Assembly: GCA_036365455.1 (NCBI GenBank)
Contig: JAWQUS010000023.1
Location: 20,236,619 to 20,300,618 of the forward strand
Source of the DNA: Macrosoma leucophasiata
Lineage: Eukaryota > Arthropoda > Insecta > Lepidoptera > Hedylidae
Reading direction: 5' to 3'
Length of the DNA stretch: 64,000 nt
The notes under the pieces were generated by a model that saw only the letters and a program-made list of their open reading frames with translations, was not told the origin of the DNA and did not search any database. A program made the translations under genes and the position numbers. Positions 11,697 to 21,955 of this stretch are shown one piece after another; position 1 is the first letter of the stretch; every line of letters starts with the position of its first letter.

Positions 11697-11850
11697 AAAG
11701 AAAGTGGCGAAGAAACATGTTGTGATCATATCAATGTTAAGTCATGACTGCAGCCTATAGATAAACAAAGACCAGAGGTCAAAATTCAAATGCGTTGCTA
11801 CCCCTGAGACTAAGTTATATGTCACTGTGATAGTTATTACGGGGTCATAC
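11697..11850 (-). repeat. ACTGGTGGTAG SINE-like repeat, partial
   Basis: Recognised by ATGTTAAGTCATGACTGCAG and CCAGAGGTCAAAATTC. Confidence 0.6.
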
Positions 11851-12029
11851 ATACATTATTACGGAGTCCAGGCGGGTGCGCCAGATGTTTGTAGGTTACA
11901 GTATTTAATGCCAGTATCCTTATATAAAAAACAAGCTGTCCTGGCAAACTTCGTATTGCGTCACAATGAAATAATGTGTCAAAGGTTTGATAGATACGGA
12001 CTATTTGTATGGAAAAATAAAATTGTGGT

Positions 12030-12145
12030 TTTTACTGCTTGTATGAAGAGAATGATGAAGGTAGACGAGGCACGAGAGGTTTGTCAGAACCGGGATATTT
12101 GGCGCTCTACACTCTCTGCCTACCCCGTTAGGGACCTAGCGTGAT
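12030..12145 (+). repeat. SINE-like repeat, 'CTGCCTACCCC' tail
   Basis: Contains GAACCGGGATATTTGGCGCT and CTCTGCCTACCCCGTTAGGG. Related copies lie at 26020-26145 (minus) and 28235-28355, and the same tail closes the tRNA-type SINE at 33754-33910. Confidence 0.6.
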
Positions 12146-12169
12146 GATACAACAACTATTTCCCTTCAA

Positions 12170-12305
12170 TTTCTTCATATTTTATTACCTTTTAAACCTT
12201 CCCTGGACTTCCAAAAATCATTCAAAACCAAAATTTGCCAAATCGGTCCAGCCGTTCTCGAGTCTTAGCGAGACTAACGAACAGCAATTGATTTTTATTT
12301 AAATA
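12170..12305 (+). repeat. Interspersed repeat with 'TCGGTCCAGCCGTTCTCGAG'
   Basis: Carries the segment AAATCGGTCCAGCCGTTCTC and AACGAACAGCAATTGATTTT, phrases common in lepidopteran interspersed repeats. Family not identified. Confidence 0.45.
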
Positions 12306-13257
12306 AGATGAACTGACTATTTACCACATGATTGATACGTTCTACCCACACACGTCGCTACATGTATCCTTCGGTATAATACGCTATGTGAATATTAATT
12401 CGGGTCACTGGGTATAACAAACAACTATTTAGGCAGGTAACAAGCTCAAACATTGACCGATAGACAATGAGCCGTCCACTTTATAAACTAACACGTTATT
12501 TGCCTAGACCGCTGGAATCAATTAGCATCCAGGCGGCACCAATCTGCCGCCTCCGCCGCCTCCACCGCCTCCGCAAACACAATATCGCCAAAGACGCGGT
12601 GCCGCCAGCGCCAGTCTCGCCGCGTCGCCACACTACCCACCGATATTGATGGCGGCGGTACATTCCTTCGCAACGTTTAGGAAACACTCATCTATTATTC
12701 GCTGACTTTTGCTATTGAATTGATTGCCTCGTCATTAATATTGACGAGAACTGCGAGCGGTGGATTAAATATTTGTTAATTTTCCTTAATTTCTTGAAAA
12801 CTATTTATCTCAAAATATTTTTACAATAACACATTTTGATAGGTCACATAATATACCTTGAAAAACTTTTTTATAAGGTTAATATACGCCCCAATATTAC
12901 CTTTTTCATACATTTTAACATCATTTTGTTTCCGTTATGTGCGTTTGTATGAGTCACTGATTTACATATTTTGTGTACCAAAGGAGATCGCTCACGACCA
13001 GTCCTGAGGAAGAAAATGTGTCGCTGCAGTCTCAAAAAGCACAATGGCACGGAAAAGTTAATGTAAATATATATTATTTATAATGCATTTAATATTGTTT
13101 ATAACGAGATGTATGTTTTTAAGTAATGAGTACTTGTAGGTTTCTGGTCAATAAGATAATACTCGTAATATCAAACATTTGTACTGTTGCTCTCTGAGTG
13201 AAATAATGGCTTATTGTTATGTTTGTTACACATTTTACTTCACGTAATCCCTACTCC
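12306..13257. other. Non-coding stretch, no gene recognised
   Basis: A CCGCCT-rich patch at 12525-12650 gives open frames on both strands that look compositional. Nothing else recognised. Confidence 0.3.
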
Positions 13258-13484
13258 CTACTATCCCTACTTTAATATTATAAATGTGAAAGTAACTCTG
13301 TCCGTCTGTCTGTCTGTCTGTTACCTTTTCACGTCCAAACGACTAAACCGATTTGAATGAAATTTGGTCTGTACCAAATTTCATTCAAATCGGTTTAGTC
13401 AGATATAGAGCTGACTTTGAGGAAGAACACAGGCGACTTAGTTATTTATAAATCGACATCCACGCAGCCGCGTGCAACAGCTAG
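13258..13484 (+). repeat. Non-autonomous Helitron-like element with snap-back hairpin
   Basis: Begins at TAATATTATAAATGTGAAAG, with TCCGTCTGTCTGTCTGTCTG, and ends GTGCAACAGCTAG|T. The central segment 13341-13368 is followed, after a four-base loop, by its exact inverse at 13373-13400. Confidence 0.65.
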
Positions 13485-13605
13485 TATAATATATTTAAAA
13501 GACTCATACTTACCACTTCAAGTGACTATTTTGTTCCAATTAGACAAACCTAACTTCATTGTAATAATTTTCATTTTTCAATATATATCTCAATAAAAGT
13601 ACTAA

Positions 13606-13870
13606 GGAAAAAAGCGACTTTTTTACGATATTAAATAAACTGTTAAGTTTATTATATCGGTTGCCTACTAGTATTGTTGGCAGTAGATGTCGCTACTGCC
13701 ACCCCCCATAAGGCAAACCAATAAAATGTGAAGGAAAAATTTGACAAATCAGACGTGGACTTCGGTGGCTCAGTTGGAACAGCGGCTGGACTAGATTCCC
13801 AGTGGTCGCGAGTTCGAGTCTCGCCTGCAGTCAATTTTATCCTTACATTTTTCTTAAAAAAATATATCTC
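13606..13870 (+). repeat. tRNA-like repeat unit, diverged solo copy
   Basis: An older copy of the unit arrayed at 40593-43487. It has the same order: AAGCGACTTTTTTACGATAT, the TATATCGGTTGCCTACTAG block, GTGAAGGAAAAATTTGACAA, the tRNA-like core at 13758-13832, then the T-rich end. The core keeps GGCTCAGTTGG and GAGTTCGAGTCTCGCC but has lost one base in the variable region. Confidence 0.7.
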
Positions 13871-13984
13871 AGTAATTACCATTATATTTTTGTTCCTTTT
13901 TTTTGTGAAAGTATTTAAATATATCATAGAGTTGTTTAAAGGTAAAATAATGGCGACACCAACATTCTGAGGTCAAGACAAAAG

Positions 13985-14122
13985 TCCATAGTGTCGTGGG
14001 CGATCTTCTTTCACATCAATCGGTCCGCTACTATCAGAGAAAATCGGCTGTAACAGACGGACACACAGACGGATGCAAAAGTGATTTTATAAAGATTTCC
14101 TCTTGAGGTACACGGTCCTAAT
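13985..14122 (+). repeat. 'GGTTCCGTA' repeat remnant
   Basis: Contains TGTAACAGACGGACACACAG and a decayed GAGGTACACGGTCCT end. Confidence 0.45.
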
Positions 14123-14463
14123 GAAATAAAAGGAATGAAATATTCGTAAAAAAAATAAGTAGGACAGGCTTATCTATTGCAACTGTGAGCCCGGGAAAGC
14201 GATCACCGCTTTCACATAATGATCGATGTTGTTTTATAAGGTATATGCGGGAGGTTTTAATGAGGAAACAAACGCGGAGCTTTTCTATACCGATAAGACC
14301 CTGAAGGCGAGTTGCAAGATTGAATGTAATTAGTGAAAAGAACGAGCGAGCACCCTGAGAGTATATATAGAGTAGTATAGAGAGTATATCAGCGTCAGTC
14401 AAATTGTTATTGAGCCGCTCAAGCTTTGAGATCCCAAAACAACTGTAATTAAAACAAAAGTAT

Positions 14464-14760
14464 ATAAGAGCCAGTGCGAGTCGGACGCGCGTCCACAGTT
14501 CCGAACTAGTATATATTATTTTTCTGTAATCTATAGGTATAGGTATATTGTCTCCAGTTTTTGTTTTAAATTTTAGACCTTGCGGAATAAGAATTCCCTT
14601 TCGGGAATAAGGGAAGGGGAATGATCATTTTTAAAATAAGTATTTATAATAATATAAGTAACGTGAAAAACATATATTCCTCACAATTAGACCTTTTTTA
14701 GGGTTCCGTAGTTATAGTTTCGCCATGTCTGTCCGTCTGTCTGTCTGTCCGCGGTTTAGC
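14464..14760 (+). repeat. 'GGTTCCGTA' repeat copy
   Basis: Starts AGAGCCAGTGCGAGTCGGAC and includes TTTAGGGTTCCGTAGT and the TCTGTCCGTCTGTCTGTCTG run. Confidence 0.5.
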
Positions 14761-15009
14761 GCAAAAACGATTGGTACTAGAGACTTGAAATTTACCACAA
14801 GTAAAGTAATTTTTATTATTCGTTTTCTTTATAGTGTTTAGTTAAATTTAGTTAACTATTCGTGACTTATTAAGCTTTAAAGGGCCAATGTTTATTAGAG
14901 TAAAGTGTCCAACCCTCTACCAACTAAACGGTTGTTGTTAGAAATTCAAACGTCACGGCAGTAGTAGCTACATATAACGAAAGTCTACTAGTAAGTCTAC
15001 TACTTGTAC

Positions 15010-15195
15010 TAGTACTACATATCAGTCACCACTACCGCCACCACCACCACCATTATCACCACCACCGCCGCTACCAATGCCACCAACGCCATAATCGCCA
15101 CCAACGCCATTAACGCCACCACCACCAACGCTATCAATGCCAGCCACTAACGCCATCACCAATGCCACCAACAACCACAAACGCAATGCAACGCA
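15010..15195. repeat. Degenerate minisatellite (CCACCAACGCC-like)
   Basis: Imperfect tandem array of 9-12-bp units such as ACCAATGCC, ACCAACGCC and ACCACC. No sustained reading frame of interest. Confidence 0.7.
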
Positions 15196-15378
15196 ACAAC
15201 TAACGATTTTTGTGTAACTTTCACCATTTACGCACGCAAGGAAAGCTCTTAATTTTTACGTTTTCACAATATTTATTATTACTGCTTCTCTCCTATTCAT
15301 CTTAGCGTGATGCTATAGCCTTCCTCGATAAATGAAATATCTTACACTAAAAGAGCTTTGCAAATCGGTCAAGTCTTT

Positions 15379-15552
15379 TTACTGGTGGTAAAGCTCCAGT
15401 GACGGAGCTCGCGGGTGCAGGCACCACCGCATTATCTAATATACTTACTTGCCGCTAAATGGTAGTGTTTAGTACTATCGTGTTCCGGTCAGGTGGTAAT
15501 GTACGGCCCTGTAATTTCTGGCACAGAGGCATAAAAGCTTAGGCCTCAGATG
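15379..15552 (+). repeat. ACTGGTGGTAG SINE-like repeat, 5' part
   Basis: Sense copy from ACTGGTGGTAAAGCTCCAGT to TTAGGCCTCAG. Confidence 0.65.
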
Positions 15553-15936
15553 CCGGCAATTACACCTTACTTCACCTCACCTTCACCGGCTGTTTCTTTC
15601 TTTTAATGGTACGGAACCCGGAAAAGTAATTACGTTCAGAACTCACACTTGACATGAAGTCAAACAGGATACCTACACTATAGCACCAGCCGCGCGACAC
15701 ATCTCTACGGTATCTGTAATTTTTTAAATGGTCTTAATTGCTTTCTCTGTTGTCTCTTCGTTGAAAACATAATAAAGACGTGAAAGTGTTTATTTTCGAC
15801 ATTTAAAGTGCACAAATCTATAAAATTGGAAAGCATTTGAGGGATAATTCCACTTTGAAGACAATTCCTAGAATTTCTAGCGAAGTTGCAACATTACGGA
15901 CGTAAGTGCAATTGTGGGGACATAAAAATATGATTG

Positions 15937-16236
15937 CTTTTTTTTTTTTTTTTTTTATGTAATAAAAGTGGCAAACAAGCATGCAGTTCACATTGATGTT
16001 AAGTGATGACTGCAGCCTATAGACACCCACACAATGACCAGAGGTCAAAATGCAGATGCGCTGCCACTCCTGAGGCCCAAGGTGTTATGGCCTCTGTGCC
16101 TGAAATTACAGGGCCGTACATTACCACCTGACCGGAACACGATAGTGCTGAACACTACCATTTAGCGGCAAGTATATTAGGTAATGCGGTGGTGCCTACG
16201 CCCGCGAGCTCCGTCACTGGAGCTCTACCACCAGTA
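15937..16236 (-). mobile_element. ACTGGTGGTAG SINE-like repeat, near full length
   Basis: Roughly 300 bp. The minus-strand sense begins ACTGGTGGTAGAGCTCCAGT at 16236 and ends in an A-run at ~15937 (TTTTT on the plus strand). Best full-length reference in the window together with 24523-24809. No A or B box was recognised at its 5' end, so whether it is a true SINE or the tail of a LINE is open. Confidence 0.75.
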
Positions 16237-17117
16237 AATTGCGATGCGGAAACTGCTCTCGGCAGAGGCGAGCTTGCCAACTCTATTCCTAATTAGGCAG
16301 ATAGGCAGACAGGCAGACAGGCGGCAGCGCTGACACTTTTATACAAGCAAATACATATTATTGTTGGATTATTATAAGTCATTAAAAGTATGATAAAGGT
16401 CAGATTTTTTATCAGTAGTGATGGATGAATACATCATGAGAATATAAATAGGATAAATGTATGACTACCAGTTGCGGCGTGCTTGTCCGCGACTTCGTCC
16501 ATGTGGTTCGCCCTGTTGTATCCTAATATGGGAAGCCCGATCCGGGGCTTTCAACTAATTCCATGTCAAATTTCATTAAAATCGAGTCAGGATATTTTTT
16601 CAGACAATCTTTCATTTTCTATTTGAAACGTTGACATTTCAAAAAATAAATATTCTTTCACAGTATTTAACGAAATTTCATACAAGTCAGTGATATTATT
16701 TAATGATGAAACCGTAACAGACGTTTGTATTGTGCTATAAGAATGGATATGTATAAAATCGGAGCACATCTTTCCGAGATAACATTTTAATAATATGATA
16801 ATTAAAAATCCGTTGCATAAAATAATTATTACACTATTTTCTACTACTACTACTACTCATTCAATTAAGGATTTTGAGACTATCTATAAATAGCAAAATT
16901 TTAAATTGGAATATTTCTTCAATTGAAAAGATATGAAAACACATCGTCATGAAGCTACAAAGGCAGTATTATCAGGTTGACAGTCCCAAAACGAGGCCAT
17001 ATATGGGCTGTGGGACTGTAAACCGGTTAAATAATTTAAAATAAGCATAGGTAGCACCTATGCTTATTTTAAATTAAAATAAAAAATCTACTCAAACTTT
17101 TATCATTAAAAATAACC
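16237..17117. other. Non-coding stretch with hairpins
   Basis: No gene seen. A perfect 21-bp inverted repeat with a three-base loop (17032-17052 / 17056-17076) and a weaker hairpin at 16981-17018 sit side by side. (CTA)n lies near 16843. Confidence 0.4.
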
Positions 17118-17295
17118 TACTGGTGATAGAGCTCTAGTAACGGAGTTTGGGCACCATCGCATTACTTCTATCTGCCGCCAAATGGTAGTGTTCAGCACTA
17201 TCGTCTTCCTGTTAGATTGTAATACAATGTATGGCCCCGTAATAACTATCACAGATACATAACAACTTAGGTCACATGAGTCGCATCTGCATTTT

Positions 17296-18423
17296 TATTT
17301 ATTTTATTTATTTATTTATTTAACTCAGGCAACAAAAGCCCATAGAAATACATACCTTATACACTATCATATATATAAAAAATAACACTATTTATCACGT
17401 AAAGTCTTATCGGCGACGTGAATGCGGCTTCTCTGCAGGCAGTTGTCCACGGAATCTACGGAACACGACTCCCTGCGGCCAGAATTCCTCCTTGACAAAC
17501 GTCGGCAGATGGTGACTGGGTACCCTAACCAGAAATGAATTAAAATTCACTTTGTGGCGATCGACTCTTAAAGTGAAGTTCGTCTTCTTTTCGACGTAGT
17601 CAACAACGTCCTCTACCTTTGTCGACCAGTGCAGCCGGGATACGTACAATGGCGTCGATGGTATAGCTGGACGCAACAAATGATTAGGTCCAGTCGGCGC
17701 CGTACCGCAATGATTGACGTTGGCGGGCTTCTTCTTCTTCTTCTTTACCACCGTGAAGCCATCCTCATCGCGTCGATCCTTACGAGAACCCCTATGTGTA
17801 ATCTTCCTGGGGCCACGCAGAGTTACAGGCCGCTTAGATGAAGAAGCGGTAGCAGCAGCAGCGGTGGCATAGGTACGCTGTGGGGTCGACGTGCAGACGT
17901 GCGACGGTGGGCGCAAGGGGGGCAGAGGCGGCAGCGGCGGTGGCGGGGACGGCGGGGCGCGGGACATCGCACTGCGTGATATGTCGATAGCCGGTGTCGT
18001 ATTCCTACTGTTGCAACCGGCTGACTCGAAACTGCTGACGGAGGTGTTTTGCGCGCCGCGTCTCACGTTTACATTGCAGGCTTCGGTTGACCTACATACC
18101 GAATTAACACCACGTAATGAAACTAATTCGGTACGCAGTTCACTAATGGTGTTTTCTGAAGTCTGCAATCTAAACTGCACTTCGGCCAAGCTGTTCTTCA
18201 GGGTGTTGATGTCCTTTAGCAGCCGGGATACGTCGACTTGGTCAAACGTGACAGGAGGCAGCTTGTGCAGCTGCTTCGCCACGAAAGCGGGCAAGTCGTC
18301 CGGATCAGTCTCCTTTAGTAAGGTGATGATGTCTTGGAGACTACGTTCCCCTTTTTCATCTCTCCTGCGGGACGGCATCGTGTCGATCTTGCCGAGCGTC
18401 TGGTAGAGAAGCACCATAGCCGA
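17296..18423 (-). mobile_element. ORF1-only non-LTR retroelement with TSD (HAL1-like)
   Basis: A 1128-bp insertion flanked by the 7-bp duplication GCATTTT (17289-17295 and 18424-18430) inside an older repeat. On the minus strand it consists of a few 5' bases, one long ORF, a ~110-bp 3' UTR (…TGTTGCCTGAGTT) and an (AAAT)n tail typical of CR1/Jockey-type LINEs. There is no trace of endonuclease or reverse transcriptase. Ordinary LINE copies are truncated from the 5' end and so keep the RT end; this one keeps ORF1 and the 3' tail and lacks ORF2, as in mammalian HAL1 'half-LINEs'. Confidence 0.7.
17407..18417 (-). CDS. ORF1-like protein of a CR1/Jockey-type retroelement
   Basis: Uninterrupted frame. 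The open frame continues upstream to an ATG at 18474, but those first codons are read from the host repeat, so the element's own first ATG (18417, MVLLYQ) or the next (18378, MPSRRRDEKG) is the likely start; that gives 336 or 323 residues. A predicted helical or coiled segment (LLKDINTLKNSLAEVQFRLQ) is followed by a Ser/Pro-rich linker with a polyproline run, a basic patch (VVKKKKKKP), and a C-terminal globular domain (TPLYVSRLHWSTKVEDVVDY … EFWPQGVVFRRF). That last domain resembles the RNA-binding-like C-terminus of insect CR1/Daphne ORF1 proteins. No CCHC knuckle is present. Known role of the family: RNA binding or chaperone activity during retrotransposition. The family call is from memory of the pattern; the intact frame is seen directly. 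Confidence 0.65.
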   Translation of the reverse strand: MVLLYQTLGKIDTMPSRRRDEKGERSLQDIITLLKETDPDDLPAFVAKQLHKLPPVTFDQVDVSRLLKDINTLKNSLAEVQFRLQTSENTISELRTELVSLRGVNSVCRSTEACNVNVRRGAQNTSVSSFESAGCNSRNTTPAIDISRSAMSRAPPSPPPPLPPLPPLRPPSHVCTSTPQRTYATAAAATASSSKRPVTLRGPRKITHRGSRKDRRDEDGFTVVKKKKKKPANVNHCGTAPTGPNHLLRPAIPSTPLYVSRLHWSTKVEDVVDYVEKKTNFTLRVDRHKVNFNSFLVRVPSHHLPTFVKEEFWPQGVVFRRFRGQLPAEKPHSRRR

Positions 18424-18520
18424 GCATTTTGACATCTGGTTTTTGTGTAGCCTTCTATAGGCTGCAGTCGTCACATAACATCAATGTGAGCTGCATGTTT
18501 CTATGCCACTTCCTGCACAA

Positions 18521-18878
18521 ACCTAACTAATAGGTACTCCAAGTGACATTTTTTAAATGTTTCGAGTTCTTTTTTTGTTGAACCAATTTGTTTGGACTTG
18601 TACGTTTCATCTCTGTGACCCAATTCAAATAAGTAGAAATAGGCTAGTGGGTGAGCTACGGGCGTAATGTTCTAACGGACTAACATTATCTCACAACCAA
18701 ACTACACGGCTACCGAATATTATGACGTCACTCGATTTTGAGTAAAAATTCATTTTCATGAATTAATATTCATCGGAGTCATTTTGTAGCCACAAAAACA
18801 TTTTTATCTGTAACTTAAAATCAATCTCAAAGTTTTGATTTCATTTATTGTTAACTTTGGTATCCAACCACGTATTAT
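18521..18878. other. Non-coding stretch, no gene recognised
   Basis: AT-rich; nothing recognised. Confidence 0.3.
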
Positions 18879-19014
18879 CCAAAGGAGAATGACAAAAAGC
18901 CGTCCTGATTGCGTCATCACAACTTGTATGTAGAAAATTAATTCTTTTTTTTTTAATTTAGATTTCACTTACAATTTTGCACGTTAAAACGAATGATGGT
19001 TATTTACAAGATAT

Positions 19015-21955
19015 GGGTCATTGTCATAACTGCATAAAATTCTGTTACTGGCGTAAATTAAAATGTTAAATCATAATTAGAAAACGCTATATAACATTAT
19101 AATAATGATAAATGTTTACTTGAAATAAAACTATTTATACGGATTTATCTCGCGTATATTAAACTAAAATGATTTTTAAAATCAACCCGACGTTTCGGTC
19201 GCTTTTCAGCTTCCGTGGTCCCGGGCAGACTGAGGTGACATTTGTCTGACAGAAGTTTGAAAAAATTATATGTAGCTACCTCCATCGATTTCGTAAACGC
19301 CTTGCGTAGCGTTCAGGATTAACACAATAATGACTTATGGTATCTTGAGGTCTTGCAGACTGCTGCGGCTGGGATTTAATCTTGCTAAGTATGGGATCCC
19401 ATTATGTTGATAATCGCCATCCATCTTCTCTATTGAAGTTTGGGTGTTTTTTAATTTCAATGGCCTCGCGTACTATTCGTGGAATGAGTTTGTGTTCTCC
19501 AGCGAGTATTTGAATTTTATCAAACCGGATGTAATGGTTCGGCTTATCCGCTATGTGTTCACAGACTGCAGACCTCCCTGTTCTTCGGTTTTTGACATCA
19601 GCAATGTGCTCTTTAACGCGGGTGGATACAGCTCTCTTCGTTTGACCAATATATGAGAGTCCACAATCACAATCTAATTTATAAATGTCAGAATTTTGTA
19701 ATGGAATATTACTTTTAATGGGTTTTAAATACTGATGAATCTTTTTATGTGGTTTGAAAACTGTTTTAATGGAATTCTTTTTTAAAATGTTTCTGATTTT
19801 ATCTGTGACACCCATAACGTAAGGTAGTAGCTGGTTGTCGTTCTACTGTAGGTGGTTTCACGCGGCCTCTGTGATGGACGGGTGGTACATGGAGCTTGTT
19901 GTTATGTAGCACCTGGCGCAGCAATGTTTACTTATTCATAAAAAATTTTTGCAATTGCAGATTAAATTAAAATAAACTATTTACAAAACAATTTCGAAGC
20001 AAAAGTCCACTTCGGTGGACTGTTACCGTTCTTACTCTTTATTCAAATTCGATCACGAAAAAAAAAACTATTTAGCAGAGTTAACTTATAAAAATGTTTT
20101 CCTAAACTAGACATTTTATTTATTACAATAGCTAAATATTTAAAAAAATGCAGTCAATTCAAGACATTTTCTGCATTTTGAAATAATGTTATGAAAATAG
20201 ACATCTATTCGGTGGACATTATTTATCTTCACAAATTATTTATGAAAAAATATATATTGCTGCACGTAACGTTATTTACAAACGCTGCCAATATTCAGCT
20301 GTTCATGTGCAGCGACATTTTACCGTGGGTTAAACACGAAGAAAGTTATTGCTGCTCGTTCAACAAAAGCTGGCTGTGTCAAAGTTGAGTGTGTCTTTTC
20401 GGTTCCTTCTGTATTTGGTAAGTAAACCCTTATTAACTCATAACTTTACGTTATTGGTTAGATTTAGAGGTAATAAATCTTTATTGACTTGTAAATTTTA
20501 CGTAACCACAAAATAACGCATGTTTTGGAACAATTTCTTACAAATGTCCATTCGGTGGACATCTTTTTGGTGGAATTTGTGTCCACCAAAAAGACAAATG
20601 TCCACCGAATGGATCAAGTAGGTATAACAGTTTTTGTTTTGTGCAACCTGGTTTCACATGAGGCTTTAAAGCGAATAAGATAATTAACTGCATAATAGAT
20701 ACATTGTGTTCATAAGGCGGCTTGATATATTTTACTCATTTTTTACTTATTGGACGGGTATTGGTTATGTTTAACTTTTCCCATTTTGGGTTGAATGTGC
20801 CTTCTGTTTCTTGATTTATACGTGCGTTATTCGTGTTTTAAATCAATAATTAATTATTTTGTTTGTGCTTCTTGCTTTGGTTAGGCTTCCTGTTTTTTAA
20901 TCCACAGAATATAGCTCTGCTAGTACCAGAAATAAACTGACTGAAGCTGAAAAAAAAGGCGCAAAAGAAGATAAATATGTGGAAAGCAAAAGAGCAACTT
21001 AAGAAACACCCAGTAGCATTAGAAGAACAGCGGAAGGAAGATAAGATGCTATATTCGCCCTTTTCGTGGAATTATGCAGGTTCGTCAAGTAACATGGAAA
21101 TTGTCCCTTCTAACTTGACCATTAATAGCTGCACTTCCTGAGTCTAAGCTACACTACTTACCATACAGGTGATACGTGTCCTTATTACGATTTAGGTTGT
21201 ATAAGTCTTGACTTTGACCACACAACTTGCACGTTGAGATTACTGCTCCCACGATAGTTCCGAGTTCTATTCCCAGCCTCCTACCGAGTCTACCAAGCTC
21301 CCTGCCTACCTAGTCTTAACTAGAATCCCATAGTTCAACAGTGCTCCAGGAAAAAGTTGAGTTCGACAATTACTGAGACTCAAATTAATGATTCTGAAAC
21401 ACCAACTTGTTCTAAGTTCCTGCGTGGACTACGAAGTCGAAAACGCATTCGGTTTGCTGATGTTTACTCTGACTGATTACTATTCATATTCACCATCTAC
21501 TTCAAGACCTGAAACACCAACAGAAGTGCACCAGATGCGTTGGCAACATTTTTAGTCATCATCAGAGGATGTAGATATATTGTCCACCAAAAAGACATAG
21601 TATTTTCGGTGGACACAGGGATTTATTTTATTTTTACTTTATTTTTAATGAGACCACAGTGGTTTAGTTATTTGTTCTCTTAAGGAAAGTTTGTTACATA
21701 TTACTATCGCAAAAGAATTAAATTATTTTGTTTGGTTTATTACCTAATTACTATTTTAGTACATTCGGTAGACACTTGTGTCTTTTCGGTGGACCCTTAA
21801 AATCGTTTTTTTTGTAGTAACTACTGTAATCCTTTACTTTGATCTCAGACAATAATATATAACTAGAGAAGACAATATTAAATAAAGGGTAAATTTCTTA
21901 GAAAATACATGATTTTTATTTTTTTAATTTCTCGACCCTGTTTTGACAATGACCC
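19015..21955. mobile_element. DNA transposon with GGGTCATTGTCA terminal inverted repeats
   Basis: 2941 bp bounded by GGGTCATTGTCA at 19015 and TGACAATGACCC ending at 21955, flanked by ATAT on both sides (19011-19014, 21956-21959). Copy 1 of the host element shows the empty site (ACAAGATATTT…), which confirms insertion. The interior carries repeated ATTCGGTGGACA-type motifs in both orientations (20005-20020, 20212, 20551-20617, 21589-21635, 21773-21810). A decayed possible coding remnant lies at ~20940-21100 (MWKAKEQLKKHPVALEEQRK), as does a Penelope relic. I cannot place it in a superfamily. Confidence 0.6.
19130..19925 (-). pseudogene. Penelope-like element relic with GIY-YIG endonuclease
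   Basis: A 137-codon frame (19402-19815, minus) encodes the end of a Penelope-like reverse transcriptase (MGVTDKIRNILKKNSIK) and then the GIY-YIG endonuclease domain, seen as IYKLDCDCGLSYIGQTKRAV and STRVKEHIADVKNRRTGRSA with a downstream REAIEIKKHPNFNRED. The conserved R (STRVKEH) and E (REAIEI) positions are present. Upstream to ~19925 the same strand encodes HNNKLHVPPVHHRGR in another frame, so a small frameshifting deletion lies near 19815. The left region (~19186-19215, CCGACGTTTCGGTCGCTTTT) resembles the terminal-repeat part of such elements. It sits inside the 19015-21955 transposon. RT core missing; inactive. Confidence 0.8.

Larger units (their letters stand above)
17119..18520 (+). 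mobile_element. ACTGGTGGTAG repeat split by a nested retroelement
   Basis: The repeat begins at 17119 (ACTGGTGATAGAGCTC), stops at GCATTTT (17289-17295), and resumes at GCATTTTGACATCTGG (18424) to finish near 18520 (GCCACTTCC). The split point is continuous when compared with the intact copies, so 17296-18423 is a later insertion. Confidence 0.75.

Noticed and set aside
12467..12687. Overlapping frames in a CCGCCT-rich patch
   Set aside because: Low-complexity composition gives open frames on both strands; no conserved motif.
17891..18406. 171-codon plus-strand frame
   Set aside because: Antisense shadow of the ORF1-like protein; no recognisable domain.
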